From positions 1 to 19,730 of the forward strand of contig DATDBO010000039.1 of NCBI GenBank assembly GCA_036524775.1: 19,730 nucleotides of DNA, read 5' to 3'. The translations under genes and the position numbers were made by a program. Origin of the DNA: VRUE01 sp036524775. GTDB lineage: Bacteria > Actinomycetota > Thermoleophilia > Solirubrobacterales > 70-9. The notes below the pieces were generated by a model. The model did no database searches, was not told where the DNA came from, and saw nothing but the letters and a program-made list of their open reading frames with translations. Shown piece after piece: positions 7,096-16,126 of the stretch. How positions within the stretch are numbered: the first letter of the stretch is position 1; the number at the start of each line of letters is the position of its first letter.

Positions 7096-7848
7096 ATGAG
7101 CGAGGCCGACGCCGGCGCGAGCGCGCTCATCCGCCGCTACCGCACGGCGCGCCGCGACCCGGACCTTGCCGTCCTCGAGGGGTTCCACGCGCTCAAGCAC
7201 GCCCTGCGCTTCGGCGCCGAGGTGCTCGAGGCGGTGGCCGCGGATCCGGACGAGCTGCGCCGGTTGGCCGAGGAGCTGGCGCCCGACCTGGGCGACGCGC
7301 TCGCCGAGCGGACCACGTCCGTCGCTCCCGAGGTCGTCGCCGAGCTGGTGCCGCAGGCACCGCGCACCGGCGTGGTCGCGATCGCGCGCCGTCCGCCCGT
7401 CGACGTCGGCGCCGTGCTGGCCGACCCGCGGCCGGCGCCCGTCGTGCTGCTCGAGGACCCGCGCACGATGGGCAACATGGGCGCCTGCGTGCGGGTCGCG
7501 GCGGCCGCCGACGCCGCCGGGGTGCTGACCACTGGCCCCAACGACCCCTGGCACCCCGACGCTCTGCGCGGCGCCGCGGGACTCCACTTCGCCCTGCCTG
7601 TCGCGGCGGTCGAGGAGCTGCCCGCAGGCGACCGCCCCTTGATCGCGATCGACCCGGAGGGAGGGGACCTGCGTCCGGCCGAGCTGCCGCCGCGGGCGAT
7701 CTTCGCCTTCGGCACCGAGCGCTACGGCCTCAGCGACGCCCTGCTCGAGCGCGCCGCCGCCCGCCTCGGCATCCCGATGCGCGCCGGCGTCTCCAGTCTC
7801 AACCTCGCGACCGCGGTCGCAGCTGTCCTTTTTGCGCAGCGCCTTTAA
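7096..7848 (+). CDS. SpoU/TrmH-family (SPOUT) RNA 2'-O-methyltransferase
   Basis: Predicted S-adenosylmethionine-dependent rRNA or tRNA ribose methyltransferase, 250 aa from the ATG at 7096. The N-terminal substrate-binding part (1-105; IRRYRTARRDPDLAVLEG) precedes the knotted SPOUT domain. Motif 1 is DPRTMGNMGACVRVAAAADA (Asn127, Arg133), motif 2 is AFGTERYGLSDALL (Glu208) and motif 3 is AGVSSLNLATAVAAVLFA (Ser234, Asn236). These are the usual catalytic and AdoMet positions. An in-frame GTG at 7060 would add 12 residues inside the PBP gene; the ATG, 4 nt after the PBP stop, is preferred. There is no obvious ribosome binding site, so translation may be coupled to the PBP gene. The methylated nucleotide cannot be assigned. 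Confidence 0.88.
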   Translation: MSEADAGASALIRRYRTARRDPDLAVLEGFHALKHALRFGAEVLEAVAADPDELRRLAEELAPDLGDALAERTTSVAPEVVAELVPQAPRTGVVAIARRPPVDVGAVLADPRPAPVVLLEDPRTMGNMGACVRVAAAADAAGVLTTGPNDPWHPDALRGAAGLHFALPVAAVEELPAGDRPLIAIDPEGGDLRPAELPPRAIFAFGTERYGLSDALLERAAARLGIPMRAGVSSLNLATAVAAVLFAQRL

Positions 7849-7923
7849 TGCATCGGGCAGGATTGGTGGATAGCGTGGGGAGCGACAAGGCGGCATTCCC
7901 GCCGAACGACCGAAAGGACTGCC

Positions 7924-8316
7924 GTGCTCCCATTTGCAGACGTCGACTTTGGCGAAGCGCTGTTGCTCGCCCTGCAGATCTTCTTCTTCGTGATCTGGAT
8001 CTGGATCCTGATCACGATCATCACCGACCTCTTCCGCGACCACCAGATGTCCGGCTGGGGCAAGGCGGCCTGGGTGATCTTCCTCGTCTTCATCCCCTTC
8101 ATCGCCGCGCTGGTCTACCTCATAGCCCGTGGCGACGGGATGCGCGAAAGAGCGATCTCGGCACAGACGGAAGCCAAGCACCAGATGGACGCCTACATCC
8201 GCGACACGGCCGGCTCCTCCGCCGCGGACGAGCTGCACAAGCTCAACGAGCTGAAGGAGAAGGGCGCGCTCTCTCCCGAGGAGTTCGAGAAGGCGAAGGC
8301 CAAGCTGCTCGCCTGA
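7924..8316 (+). CDS. Small membrane protein with PLDc_N-type helices and a C-terminal SHOCT domain
   Basis: 130 aa, start GTG at 7924 preceded by AAAGGA at good spacing. Two hydrophobic helices (about residues 13-36 and 47-67) flank a short basic loop RDHQMSGWGKAAW, the arrangement of the phospholipase D N-terminal-like (PLDc_N) membrane module. No catalytic HKD motif follows. The last 35 residues (ELHKLNELKEKGALSPEEFE to the end) are a textbook SHOCT motif, a short C-terminal oligomerisation-type domain. Such PLDc_N-SHOCT proteins are common in actinobacteria and have no established function. The upstream gap 7849-7923 has TAGCGTGGGG (7871-7880), a ten-base string that recurs at 8374-8383 before the next gene, and a small GGCGG/CCGCC hairpin. 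Confidence 0.8.
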   Translation: MLPFADVDFGEALLLALQIFFFVIWIWILITIITDLFRDHQMSGWGKAAWVIFLVFIPFIAALVYLIARGDGMRERAISAQTEAKHQMDAYIRDTAGSSAADELHKLNELKEKGALSPEEFEKAKAKLLA

Positions 8317-8336
8317 CCTGCAACGCCTGTTGCAGG
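8317..8336 (+). terminator. Perfect 8-bp hairpin after the PLDc_N/SHOCT gene
   Basis: CCTGCAAC (8317-8324), loop GCCT, GTTGCAGG (8329-8336). It begins directly after the stop codon and is followed by TTATGAG, a poor U-tract. A terminator is the likely role. Confidence 0.5.
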
Positions 8337-8349
8337 TTATGAGCAACTC

Positions 8350-8379
8350 TTAACAATCGGCGCCCCACTTCGTTAGCGT
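8350..8379 (+). promoter_or_regulatory. Candidate promoter TTAACA-18-TAGCGT for the NlpC/P60 gene
   Basis: TTAACA (8350-8355, 5 of 6 to TTGACA), an 18-nt spacer, then TAGCGT (8374-8379, fits TANNNT). Start of transcription would fall at about 8386-8389, that is, at the ATG, giving a leaderless mRNA. This agrees with the absence of a Shine-Dalgarno sequence. Confidence 0.45.
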
Positions 8380-8390
8380 GGGGCGCCGAT
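8356..8390. repeat. Perfect 13-bp inverted repeat ending in the NlpC/P60 start codon
   Basis: ATCGGCGCCCCAC (8356-8368) and GTGGGGCGCCGAT (8378-8390) are exact reverse complements around a 9-nt centre. The right arm ends with the AT of the ATG at 8389. The repeat covers the spacer and -10 of the candidate promoter, so it looks like an operator for a dimeric regulator. As RNA it would form a very stable hairpin that occludes the start codon. No U-tract follows, so it is not a standard terminator. Confidence 0.8.
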
Positions 8391-9609
8391 GCGCGCCCGC
8401 GCCGGCACCTCCCGGCGGCTGCTGCTCCCGGCCGCCCTGTTCCTGTTCGTGCTCTGCCTCGCGGCGAGCGTGGCGAGCGCCCCTGCCGAGACGCTGCGCG
8501 AGAAATTCGACGAGACGCAGGGCAAGCTCAGCGACGTGCGCGAGAGCCAGAGCGCCGTCGCCGCCTCGATCGCCGAGCAGAACAGGACGATCGACTCGAT
8601 GCTGGGCGAAGTCTCGCGCCTGCGCCAGGAGCAGCTCGCGCTCGAGGCGGAGCTCGAAGAGAAGCAGGCCGAGCTCGACGCCGCGAGCGCCGAGCTGAAG
8701 GCGGAGAAACGCCGCCTGGCGCGGATCCGCGCCCGCCTGCAGCGGGCCCTGCGGGTGCTGCGCGAGCGGCTCGTCGCGATCTACGAGACCGGCAACCCCG
8801 ACCTGGTCAGCGTCGTGCTCGAAGCCGAGACCTGGGGGCAGGCGAGCGTGCGCGCCGAGTACCTCAGCCGCGTGCAGGAGTACGACGACGCGATCGCCGG
8901 CCGGGTCAAGGGCCTGCGCGACGAAGCGAAGGCCGCGGTCAAGCGGATGGCGGAGATCCGCCGCAGGCTGAAGGCGGCGCGCGACGGGATCGCGGTCAAG
9001 GAGCGGGAAGCCGACGAAGCGCGGGCCGAAGCGGCAGCTCGCTTCGCCGAGCTGAAGGCCGCGCAGGCCGAGCGCCAGGGGCAGCTCGAAGCGCTGCAGT
9101 CGCGCGAGTCGGCGCTGAGCGACAACCTGGCGACGATCTCCGAACAGCTGGCGAGCTCGGGCGCATCGGTCCCGGCCACGGCGCCGGCGCCCCTCACCCC
9201 CGGCCAGCAGGCCCAGTTCATCTCCGAAAGCCAGGCGAGCGTGCCGGCAAGCGCGCCCGACGCGGTCACGGCGGCGATCGAAGCCGCCAACGCGATCGCC
9301 TCGACGCCCTACGTCTGGGGCGGCGGGCACGGCTCCTTCGAATCGTCGGGCTACGACTGCTCCGGCGCGGTCAGCTACGCGCTGCACGGCGGCGGCTTCC
9401 TCGACAGCCCGCTCGACTCGACCGGCCTCTCCACCTGGGGCGAACCCGGCCCCGGCCAGTGGATCACCGTCTACGCCAACTCCGGCCACGCCTGGGTGAT
9501 GATCGCCGGCCTCGCCTTCGACACCTCGGGCGGCGCCGGCCCGCGTTGGCACGAAACCCCGGTCTACACGGCCTCCGGCTTCATCCTCCGCCACCCGCCC
9601 GGCTACTAG
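8389..9609 (+). CDS. Secreted coiled-coil NlpC/P60-type peptidoglycan hydrolase
   Basis: 406 aa. The N-terminus MRARAGTSRR followed by a hydrophobic stretch and ASVASA is a Sec signal peptide (cleavage near 31). Residues about 35-255 are a long Glu/Lys/Arg/Ala-rich coiled coil, like the PcsB/RipA-type hydrolases that are controlled through FtsX. A short Pro/Ala linker (256-295) leads to the catalytic domain: ASTPYVWGGGHG, YDCSGAVSYALH with nucleophile Cys324, and SGHAWVMIAG with His367; the third polar residue may be Asp378. The activity is expected to be a peptidoglycan endopeptidase in cell separation or wall turnover. The start is fixed by the signal peptide and lies at the edge of a 13-bp inverted repeat. 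The stop overlaps the end of the convergent persulfide dioxygenase gene by 4 nt (9606-9609). Confidence 0.9.
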   Translation: MRARAGTSRRLLLPAALFLFVLCLAASVASAPAETLREKFDETQGKLSDVRESQSAVAASIAEQNRTIDSMLGEVSRLRQEQLALEAELEEKQAELDAASAELKAEKRRLARIRARLQRALRVLRERLVAIYETGNPDLVSVVLEAETWGQASVRAEYLSRVQEYDDAIAGRVKGLRDEAKAAVKRMAEIRRRLKAARDGIAVKEREADEARAEAAARFAELKAAQAERQGQLEALQSRESALSDNLATISEQLASSGASVPATAPAPLTPGQQAQFISESQASVPASAPDAVTAAIEAANAIASTPYVWGGGHGSFESSGYDCSGAVSYALHGGGFLDSPLDSTGLSTWGEPGPGQWITVYANSGHAWVMIAGLAFDTSGGAGPRWHETPVYTASGFILRHPPGY

Positions 9610-10997
9610 GCCGGGACGGCACCGGTTTCGACCGGGCGGCCTTCCTGCTGCCAGGTGCCGACGCCGCCGCGGGCGACGTGGATCGTCTCGAAGCCCTCGC
9701 GCTGCAGCACCGAGGCGGCGAGGCCGCTGCGTTTGCCGCCCTTGCAGATCGTCGCCAGGGCGCGGTCGCGGGGCAGCTCCTCGAGCCGCCGCGCCAGCTC
9801 GCCGTAGGGGATGTGGAGCGAGTCGGCGATGTGGCCGTCGGCGTACTCGCCGGCACCGCGCACGTCGATCACCAGCGGTGGCTCGTCGCCCTCGAGCATC
9901 TGCGCCAGCTCGCCCGGTCCGATCGGCTCGATTCGCGCCACCGGGCGCTCCTCCGCGCGCCAGGCGCTCATCCCGCCGCCGAGGAAGCCGCGCACCTTCA
10001 GGCCGACGGCGGCGAGCAGCTCCGCCGCGTCCTGCTCGTGGCCGTCCGAGGCGGCGACGACGACCACCTCGCCATCCGGCGGCACGACCTGGGCGACCTT
10101 GGTGGCGAAGCCGGTGTCGTAGGCCGAGGCGCTGATCGCGCCGGGGATGTGCGCCTCGTCGAACTGCTCGTTGGTGCGCGAGTCGACCGCGAAGGCGCCG
10201 GCGGCGATCGCCGCCTCGAAGCGGCGCGGGGTGAGCCGGGCCGGCGCGGAGATCGACTCGATCAGCGGGCCGCGGTTGAGCGTGACGATGTGCTCGACGT
10301 TGGGCGGCCGCTCGCCGATGCTTCCCACCGCGTCCTCGACGAACTCCTCCTCGTCGGAGATCGCCAGCGCGCGGTTGTGACGGCGCTCGAAGCCGATCGT
10401 CGTCGACGTCTTCAGGTCGATGCCGGAGCTGCCGCAGAGCGAGCCGCCGAGGTGCCCCGGCCAGACCTCGACCTCGTCGGGCAGGGTCAGCAGGCGCCCG
10501 TGCAGGGAGCGGAAGATGCCCGCCGCACCCTCGCGCGGCTCGACCGCCAGGTCCGGTCGGGCGACGTCGCCGACGAAGAGCGAGTCGCCGCTGAGTACCG
10601 CGACCGGGTCGCCGCCGCGCCCGGCGTCGCGCAGCAGGAAGGAGGTGTGCTCGGGCCGGTGGCCGGGCGTGTGCAGCGCTTCGATCGTCACCGCCTCGCC
10701 CAGCTCGACGGTCGAGCCGTCGGCGAGCGGCTCGTGCTCGTACTCGGCCCCGGCCAGCTCGCTGACGTGGATCGTCGCCCCCGTCGCGCGGGCGAGTCGA
10801 CCGTGGCCGGAGACGTGGTCGGCGTGGTTGTGGGTCTCGAGCACGTGCTCGATCCTCACCCCGTGCAGGCGGGCGAGGTTGATGTAGGGGTCGACGTCCC
10901 ACTGCGGGTCGATCACCGCGGCCTCACCGGACGCCGGATCGCCGACCAGGTAGGAGGCGCAGCCGAGATCCTCATGGATGATCTGCCTGAAAAGCAT
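9606..10997 (-). CDS. Persulfide dioxygenase-rhodanese fusion (CstB-like, ETHE1-type MBL domain)
   Basis: 463 aa, cytoplasmic, sulfide/persulfide detoxification. The N-terminal metallo-beta-lactamase domain (1-245) has THNHADH (55-61), His113 (HTPGHRPEH), Asp138 (SGDSLFVGD) and His182 (WPGHLGGS), the mononuclear iron set of ETHE1-type persulfide dioxygenases. A first rhodanese domain (about 255-350) lacks an active-site Cys, having AASDG where the loop should be: a pseudo-rhodanese. The second (about 360-457) has the active loop ICKGGKRS with Cys418. The order PDO - inactive rhodanese - active rhodanese is that of Staphylococcus CstB, which converts persulfides to thiosulfate. No CstR-type regulator or sulfide:quinone reductase is in the window. 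It is divergent from the acetyl-CoA synthetase gene with a 53-nt gap. Confidence 0.9.
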   Translation of the reverse strand: MLFRQIIHEDLGCASYLVGDPASGEAAVIDPQWDVDPYINLARLHGVRIEHVLETHNHADHVSGHGRLARATGATIHVSELAGAEYEHEPLADGSTVELGEAVTIEALHTPGHRPEHTSFLLRDAGRGGDPVAVLSGDSLFVGDVARPDLAVEPREGAAGIFRSLHGRLLTLPDEVEVWPGHLGGSLCGSSGIDLKTSTTIGFERRHNRALAISDEEEFVEDAVGSIGERPPNVEHIVTLNRGPLIESISAPARLTPRRFEAAIAAGAFAVDSRTNEQFDEAHIPGAISASAYDTGFATKVAQVVPPDGEVVVVAASDGHEQDAAELLAAVGLKVRGFLGGGMSAWRAEERPVARIEPIGPGELAQMLEGDEPPLVIDVRGAGEYADGHIADSLHIPYGELARRLEELPRDRALATICKGGKRSGLAASVLQREGFETIHVARGGVGTWQQEGRPVETGAVPA

Positions 10998-11001
10998 TTG
11001 A

Positions 11002-11026
11002 GCGAACGGGTACCGTTCACGCTCAG
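11002..11026. promoter_or_regulatory. Imperfect inverted repeat between the divergent CstB-like and acs genes
   Basis: GAACGG (11004-11009) and CCGTTC (11013-11018) are exact arms around GTA. The outer GAGCG on the left and CGCTC on the right continue the symmetry with a 2-base offset. It occupies most of the 53-nt divergent gap, so an operator acting on both genes is plausible. It begins 5 bases upstream of the CstB-like ATG (10995-10997). Confidence 0.45.
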
Positions 11027-11050
11027 CCTAGCGGTCGAGAAAGGGAGCGG

Positions 11051-13033
<1,983 letters not shown>

Positions 13034-13041
13034 GCCCGGGG

Positions 13042-13848
13042 CTACGGGGTGCGCTGGTCGACCATCCGCTCGACCGCGATCTCCAGCGCGGCGAGCTGTT
13101 CGCGCACGCCGTGCAGCTCGCGCAGCGCGATCTGCTCGGCCGTCTGCGCCTCGGTCTCCAGCTCCCTCTCGACCTCCTCGATCTCCGGTCCGAGGAAGCG
13201 TTGGGCGATCGCGCCGGTGAGCAGGGCGACGAAGCCGATGCCGATGATCAGGATCACCGTCGAGACCACCTCGCCGCCGGTCGTCGTCGGGTAGATGTCT
13301 GAGCCCAGGGTGGTCATCGTCGTCACCGCCCAGTAGATCCCGTCCCAGGTGTTGAGCTGCTGTTCGTGCTTCTCGAAGGCCTCGAAGAGAGCGCCGCCGC
13401 CGATCGCGGTGAGGACCGCGAGCAGCGCGGCGTAGTGCAGGCCGCGCAGCGAGAAGACGTCGCGCCAGAGCTGCGCCAGGCGGAGGAGGCGCAGGAGCCG
13501 GAGCAGGCGGAGAACGCGCAGGCCCTGCAGGCCGGGGGGCAGGACCGGCGGCGTGAGGAAGACGACGACGAGGCTGAGCTGGTTGTGGCGCAGCCAGGCG
13601 CGGCGGTCGGGGACGATCGTGAGCATCACGACCAGCTCGACCGCGAACGCCACCCAGGTGACCCAGTTGAGCACGCTCGCGACATCCTCGAGCAGACCCC
13701 CCGGCTGCGACTCGGTGATCGCCACCATCGGCAGCGTCAGCGCCGCCGCGACCAGCATGAACGGATTGAGGGCCTCGGCAACGCGCGTGCTGCGCGCGTC
13801 CATCCCCGGCTCGTAGGGCACAAGCGTCTCGGTCGCCTCGGCGCTCAT
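13042..13848 (-). CDS. 6TM voltage-sensor-type cation channel with an atypical selectivity filter
   Basis: 268 aa integral membrane protein. S1-S3 are hydrophobic (about 27-45, 58-79, 90-103). S4 is a clear voltage-sensor ladder with Arg at 111, 114, 117, 120 and 123 in an R-L-L rhythm. S5 (139-155), a pore helix TWDGIYWAVTTMTT (167-180) and S6 (193-216) follow. The filter reads T180-L-G-S-D184-I-Y-P, where KcsA-type potassium channels have TVGYGDLYP, so one residue is missing and the Tyr is replaced. Ion selectivity therefore cannot be assumed to be K+. The C-terminus (220-265) is a Glu-rich coiled coil, probably for tetramerisation. The start ATG at 13846-13848 is likely; Met16 is an alternative. 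It is divergent from the MFS gene. Confidence 0.9.
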   Translation of the reverse strand: MSAEATETLVPYEPGMDARSTRVAEALNPFMLVAAALTLPMVAITESQPGGLLEDVASVLNWVTWVAFAVELVVMLTIVPDRRAWLRHNQLSLVVVFLTPPVLPPGLQGLRVLRLLRLLRLLRLAQLWRDVFSLRGLHYAALLAVLTAIGGGALFEAFEKHEQQLNTWDGIYWAVTTMTTLGSDIYPTTTGGEVVSTVILIIGIGFVALLTGAIAQRFLGPEIEEVERELETEAQTAEQIALRELHGVREQLAALEIAVERMVDQRTP

Positions 13849-13875
13849 CCGCGCTTACTTCGACACGCCGACCCG

Positions 13876-13891
13876 TGTGCCTACACGCACA
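13876..13891. promoter_or_regulatory. CRP/FNR-architecture inverted repeat TGTGC-N6-GCACA
   Basis: TGTGC (13876-13880), CTACAC, GCACA (13887-13891): a perfect 5-6-5 palindrome with the spacing and GTG/CAC core of CRP-family sites (consensus TGTGA-N6-TCACA). It lies in the 108-nt gap between the divergent channel and MFS genes. An overlapping CGTGT/ACACG pair (13874-13887) is also present. No convincing -35/-10 pair was found in this gap. Confidence 0.4.
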
Positions 13892-13956
13892 GTCAGGGCT
13901 CGGGCAGTTTGAGAAAATGAGTACAGCGAATTGAGACGCATAGTCGAAAGCCCCTG

Positions 13957-15180
13957 TTGAGCGCCGCGGTACGGCGCAGCTTCGACTCGCTCTACGTCCC
14001 CAACTACCGCCGCTACTTCGCCGGGCAGCTCGTCTCGGTTTCCGGCAACTGGATGCAGATGGTCGCCGAGGTCTGGCTGATGCTGACGCTGACCGGCAGC
14101 GGGGTCGCGGTCGGCATGACCACCGCGCTGCAGTTCCTGCCGATCCTGCTCTTCGGCGCCTGGGGCGGCGTCCTCGCCGACCGCTTCTCCAAGCGACGGC
14201 TCCTGATGGTCACCCAGGCGCTGATGGCGCTGCCCGCCCTGGCCCTCTTCGCGATCGTCGGCGCCGGCGCGGTCGAGCCCTGGATGGTGCTGGCGCTGGT
14301 CTTCGTCCGCGGCACGGTCAACGCCGTCGACAACCCGACCCGGCAGGCCTTCGCGATCGAGATGGTCGGGCCCGAGCGGCTGGTCAACGCGGTCAGCCTC
14401 AACAGCGTCCTGATCCATGCCTCGCGCCTCTTCGGCCCGGCGCTGGCGGCGGTGATCATCGCCTTCGCCGGCGTCGGCCCCTGCTTCGCCCTCAACGTGC
14501 TCACCTTCGCCGCGATGGTCTTCGCCCTCTGGCGGATGGACCCGGCCGAGCTGCGCGAGCCGCCCGGCGCCGTGCGGGAACGCGGTGCCGTGCGTGCCGG
14601 CCTGCGCTACGTGCGTCGCACGCCGGCGCTGGCGGTGCCGCTGGCGCTGATGGCGCTGGTCGGGACCTTCGGCCTCAACTTCCAGGTGGTGCTGCCGCTG
14701 CTCGCTCGCTTCAGCTTCGAAGGCGACGCCTCGGCCTACGCCTCGCTCGTCGCCGCGATGGGCGTCGGTTCGGTGATCGGCGCCCTGCTCACCGGTGCCC
14801 GCGGGCGGGCCGACGCGCGCCTGATCGCCGGCGCCGCGCTCGCCTTCGGGGTGCTCGCCCTGTTGGCCGCGGCGATGCCCAACCTCGCGTTGGAGATCCC
14901 GGTCCTGGCCCTGCTCGGCGCCGCCGCGGTCAGCTTCGCCGCGGCGATCAACTCCTCGCTGCAGCTCGCGGTCGAGCCGGAGATGCGCGGTCGCGTGATG
15001 GCGCTCTACTCGATCGTCTTCCTCGGCTCGACCCCGATTGGCGGGCCGCTCGCCGGCTGGCTCTCGGAGGCCTACGACCCGCGCGCCGCGCTGCTCCTCG
15101 CCGCGGTCGCCGGCCTCTCGGCAGCCTGGGCCGCGAGGTTCTATTTCGCCCGCATGCAGCCGGCTAGCGGATCGATTTGA
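13957..15180 (+). CDS. MFS transporter (MFS_3/EntS-like exporter)
   Basis: 407-aa, about twelve-helix major facilitator of the enterobactin-exporter-like group. It begins SFDSLYVPNYRRYFAGQLVSVSGNWMQMVAEVWLM, very typical of this family, and has the loop 2-3 signature GGVLADRFSKRR (about 70-81). Between helices 6 and 7 lies REPPGAVRERGAVRAGLRYVRRTP, the usual cytoplasmic loop. The substrate is unknown; relatives export siderophores, drugs or metabolites. The start chosen is TTG at 13957 with CGAAAG 6-7 nt upstream; there is no nearby ATG that keeps the conserved N-terminus. The last 17 bp overlap the 3' end of the convergent binding-protein gene (15164-15180). Confidence 0.88.
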   Translation: MSAAVRRSFDSLYVPNYRRYFAGQLVSVSGNWMQMVAEVWLMLTLTGSGVAVGMTTALQFLPILLFGAWGGVLADRFSKRRLLMVTQALMALPALALFAIVGAGAVEPWMVLALVFVRGTVNAVDNPTRQAFAIEMVGPERLVNAVSLNSVLIHASRLFGPALAAVIIAFAGVGPCFALNVLTFAAMVFALWRMDPAELREPPGAVRERGAVRAGLRYVRRTPALAVPLALMALVGTFGLNFQVVLPLLARFSFEGDASAYASLVAAMGVGSVIGALLTGARGRADARLIAGAALAFGVLALLAAAMPNLALEIPVLALLGAAAVSFAAAINSSLQLAVEPEMRGRVMALYSIVFLGSTPIGGPLAGWLSEAYDPRAALLLAAVAGLSAAWAARFYFARMQPASGSI

Positions 15181-16126
15181 GGTACTCGGCGGCGACGACG
15201 GCGGGCTTCTTGCCCACTTCCAGCTCGGCGTTGAGCTCCTGGATCGTCTCCAGCGTCAGGCCCTTCTGCGCGTCGAGGATCGCCTTTTCGTAGTCGGGCC
15301 CGGCTTCCTCGACGACCTCGGACGAGGTCACCCAGACGAAGTTGCTGGCGGGGAAGACGTCCTTGTCGTCTTCGAGGACAGCGAACCTCTTCCCTTCCGT
15401 CGCCAGTCGGCCGTCGGTGTTGAACAGGATCGAGGCGTCGCTCACCCCCTTCTCGAGGACCTGGTAGCGGTATTCCGGTTCCGCCCTCCACCAGGTCAGT
15501 TCCGGCGTCGCGGCCGCTTCGTAGGAGATGCTTTCGAACGCCGTGTCGTAGTGCACTTCGATCCCGCCGACACACTCGACCGAGACATGGCAATAGGTGG
15601 GGCCTTTGATCGTCATCTCCTCCGCCTGTCCCTTCAGGTCGGAGATCGTCTTCAGCTTGCGCTCCTGCGCCGTCTCCCGCAGCATCCCGACCACGTTCTC
15701 GATGCTGTAGGGGGCCGGCGGGAAGGCGGTGAGGTCTTCCTTCTCGAATTTCGCCCTCGCCTGCTTGTAGGCGGGTTTCGTCTTCGACGGGATGTCGGCG
15801 ATTTCGACGCCGAATTTGTAGAAGAGGATCGTGCTCAGGTATTCGGGATAGCCGGAGAGCTTGCCCTCTTTCAGTTCGTCATAGGCGATGGTCGAGCCGA
15901 ATTCCGCCGGCGGGGCGTTCTTGACCCTGTAGCCGGCCTGCCGCAGCGCCTGTGCGTAGATCTGGCCGAGCAGCTGCCGTTCGGGTGAGCCTTCGGGGCG
16001 GACCTTCAGCGTCACCTCGCTCTTGTCGACGGGGTCCTCGCCGCCGCAGCCGCCGATCGCGACGATTGCGGCGAGCGCCAGCAGCGCCGTTCCTGCTCGA
16101 CGAATCCCCCGGGCCGCGGTTCCCAT
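15164..16126 (-). CDS. Osmoprotectant/quaternary amine-type ABC substrate-binding lipoprotein (OpuAC family)
   Basis: 320 aa from the ATG at 16124-16126. The N-terminus MGTAARGIRRAG plus a hydrophobic stretch and AIGGC is a lipoprotein signal with Cys27 as the lipidated residue. The mature part follows the glycine-betaine/choline-binding (OpuAC/ProX/OsmX) pattern: RQLLGQIYAQALRQAGYRV, GSTIAYDELKEGKLSGYPEY, FNTDGRLATEGKRFAVLEDD and the NAELEVGKKPAVVAAEYL end. There are two cysteines in YCHVSVECVGG. Another in-frame ATG at 16192 would add 22 residues without a ribosome binding site and would spoil the signal peptide. No permease or ATPase gene is nearby, so the protein is an orphan or serves a distant transporter. 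Codons are somewhat less G+C-rich than those of its neighbours. Confidence 0.85.
   Translation of the reverse strand: MGTAARGIRRAGTALLALAAIVAIGGCGGEDPVDKSEVTLKVRPEGSPERQLLGQIYAQALRQAGYRVKNAPPAEFGSTIAYDELKEGKLSGYPEYLSTILFYKFGVEIADIPSKTKPAYKQARAKFEKEDLTAFPPAPYSIENVVGMLRETAQERKLKTISDLKGQAEEMTIKGPTYCHVSVECVGGIEVHYDTAFESISYEAAATPELTWWRAEPEYRYQVLEKGVSDASILFNTDGRLATEGKRFAVLEDDKDVFPASNFVWVTSSEVVEEAGPDYEKAILDAQKGLTLETIQELNAELEVGKKPAVVAAEYLKSIR

Noticed and set aside
8350..10902. 850-codon minus-strand open frame across the NlpC/P60 and persulfide dioxygenase genes
   Set aside because: It is a shadow frame: Arg/Gly-rich, no domains, and it contradicts the signal peptide, coiled coil and active sites read in the real frames.
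13034..13043. Palindrome AGCCC-G-GGGCT between acs and the channel gene
   Set aside because: A one-base centre cannot form an RNA hairpin loop, and short G/C palindromes are frequent here.
13450..13520. Run of short GC-rich near-repeats (GGAGGCGCAGGAGCCGG-like) that looked like a tandem repeat
   Set aside because: It encodes the Arg-Leu-Leu ladder of the channel S4 helix on the minus strand; protein periodicity explains it.
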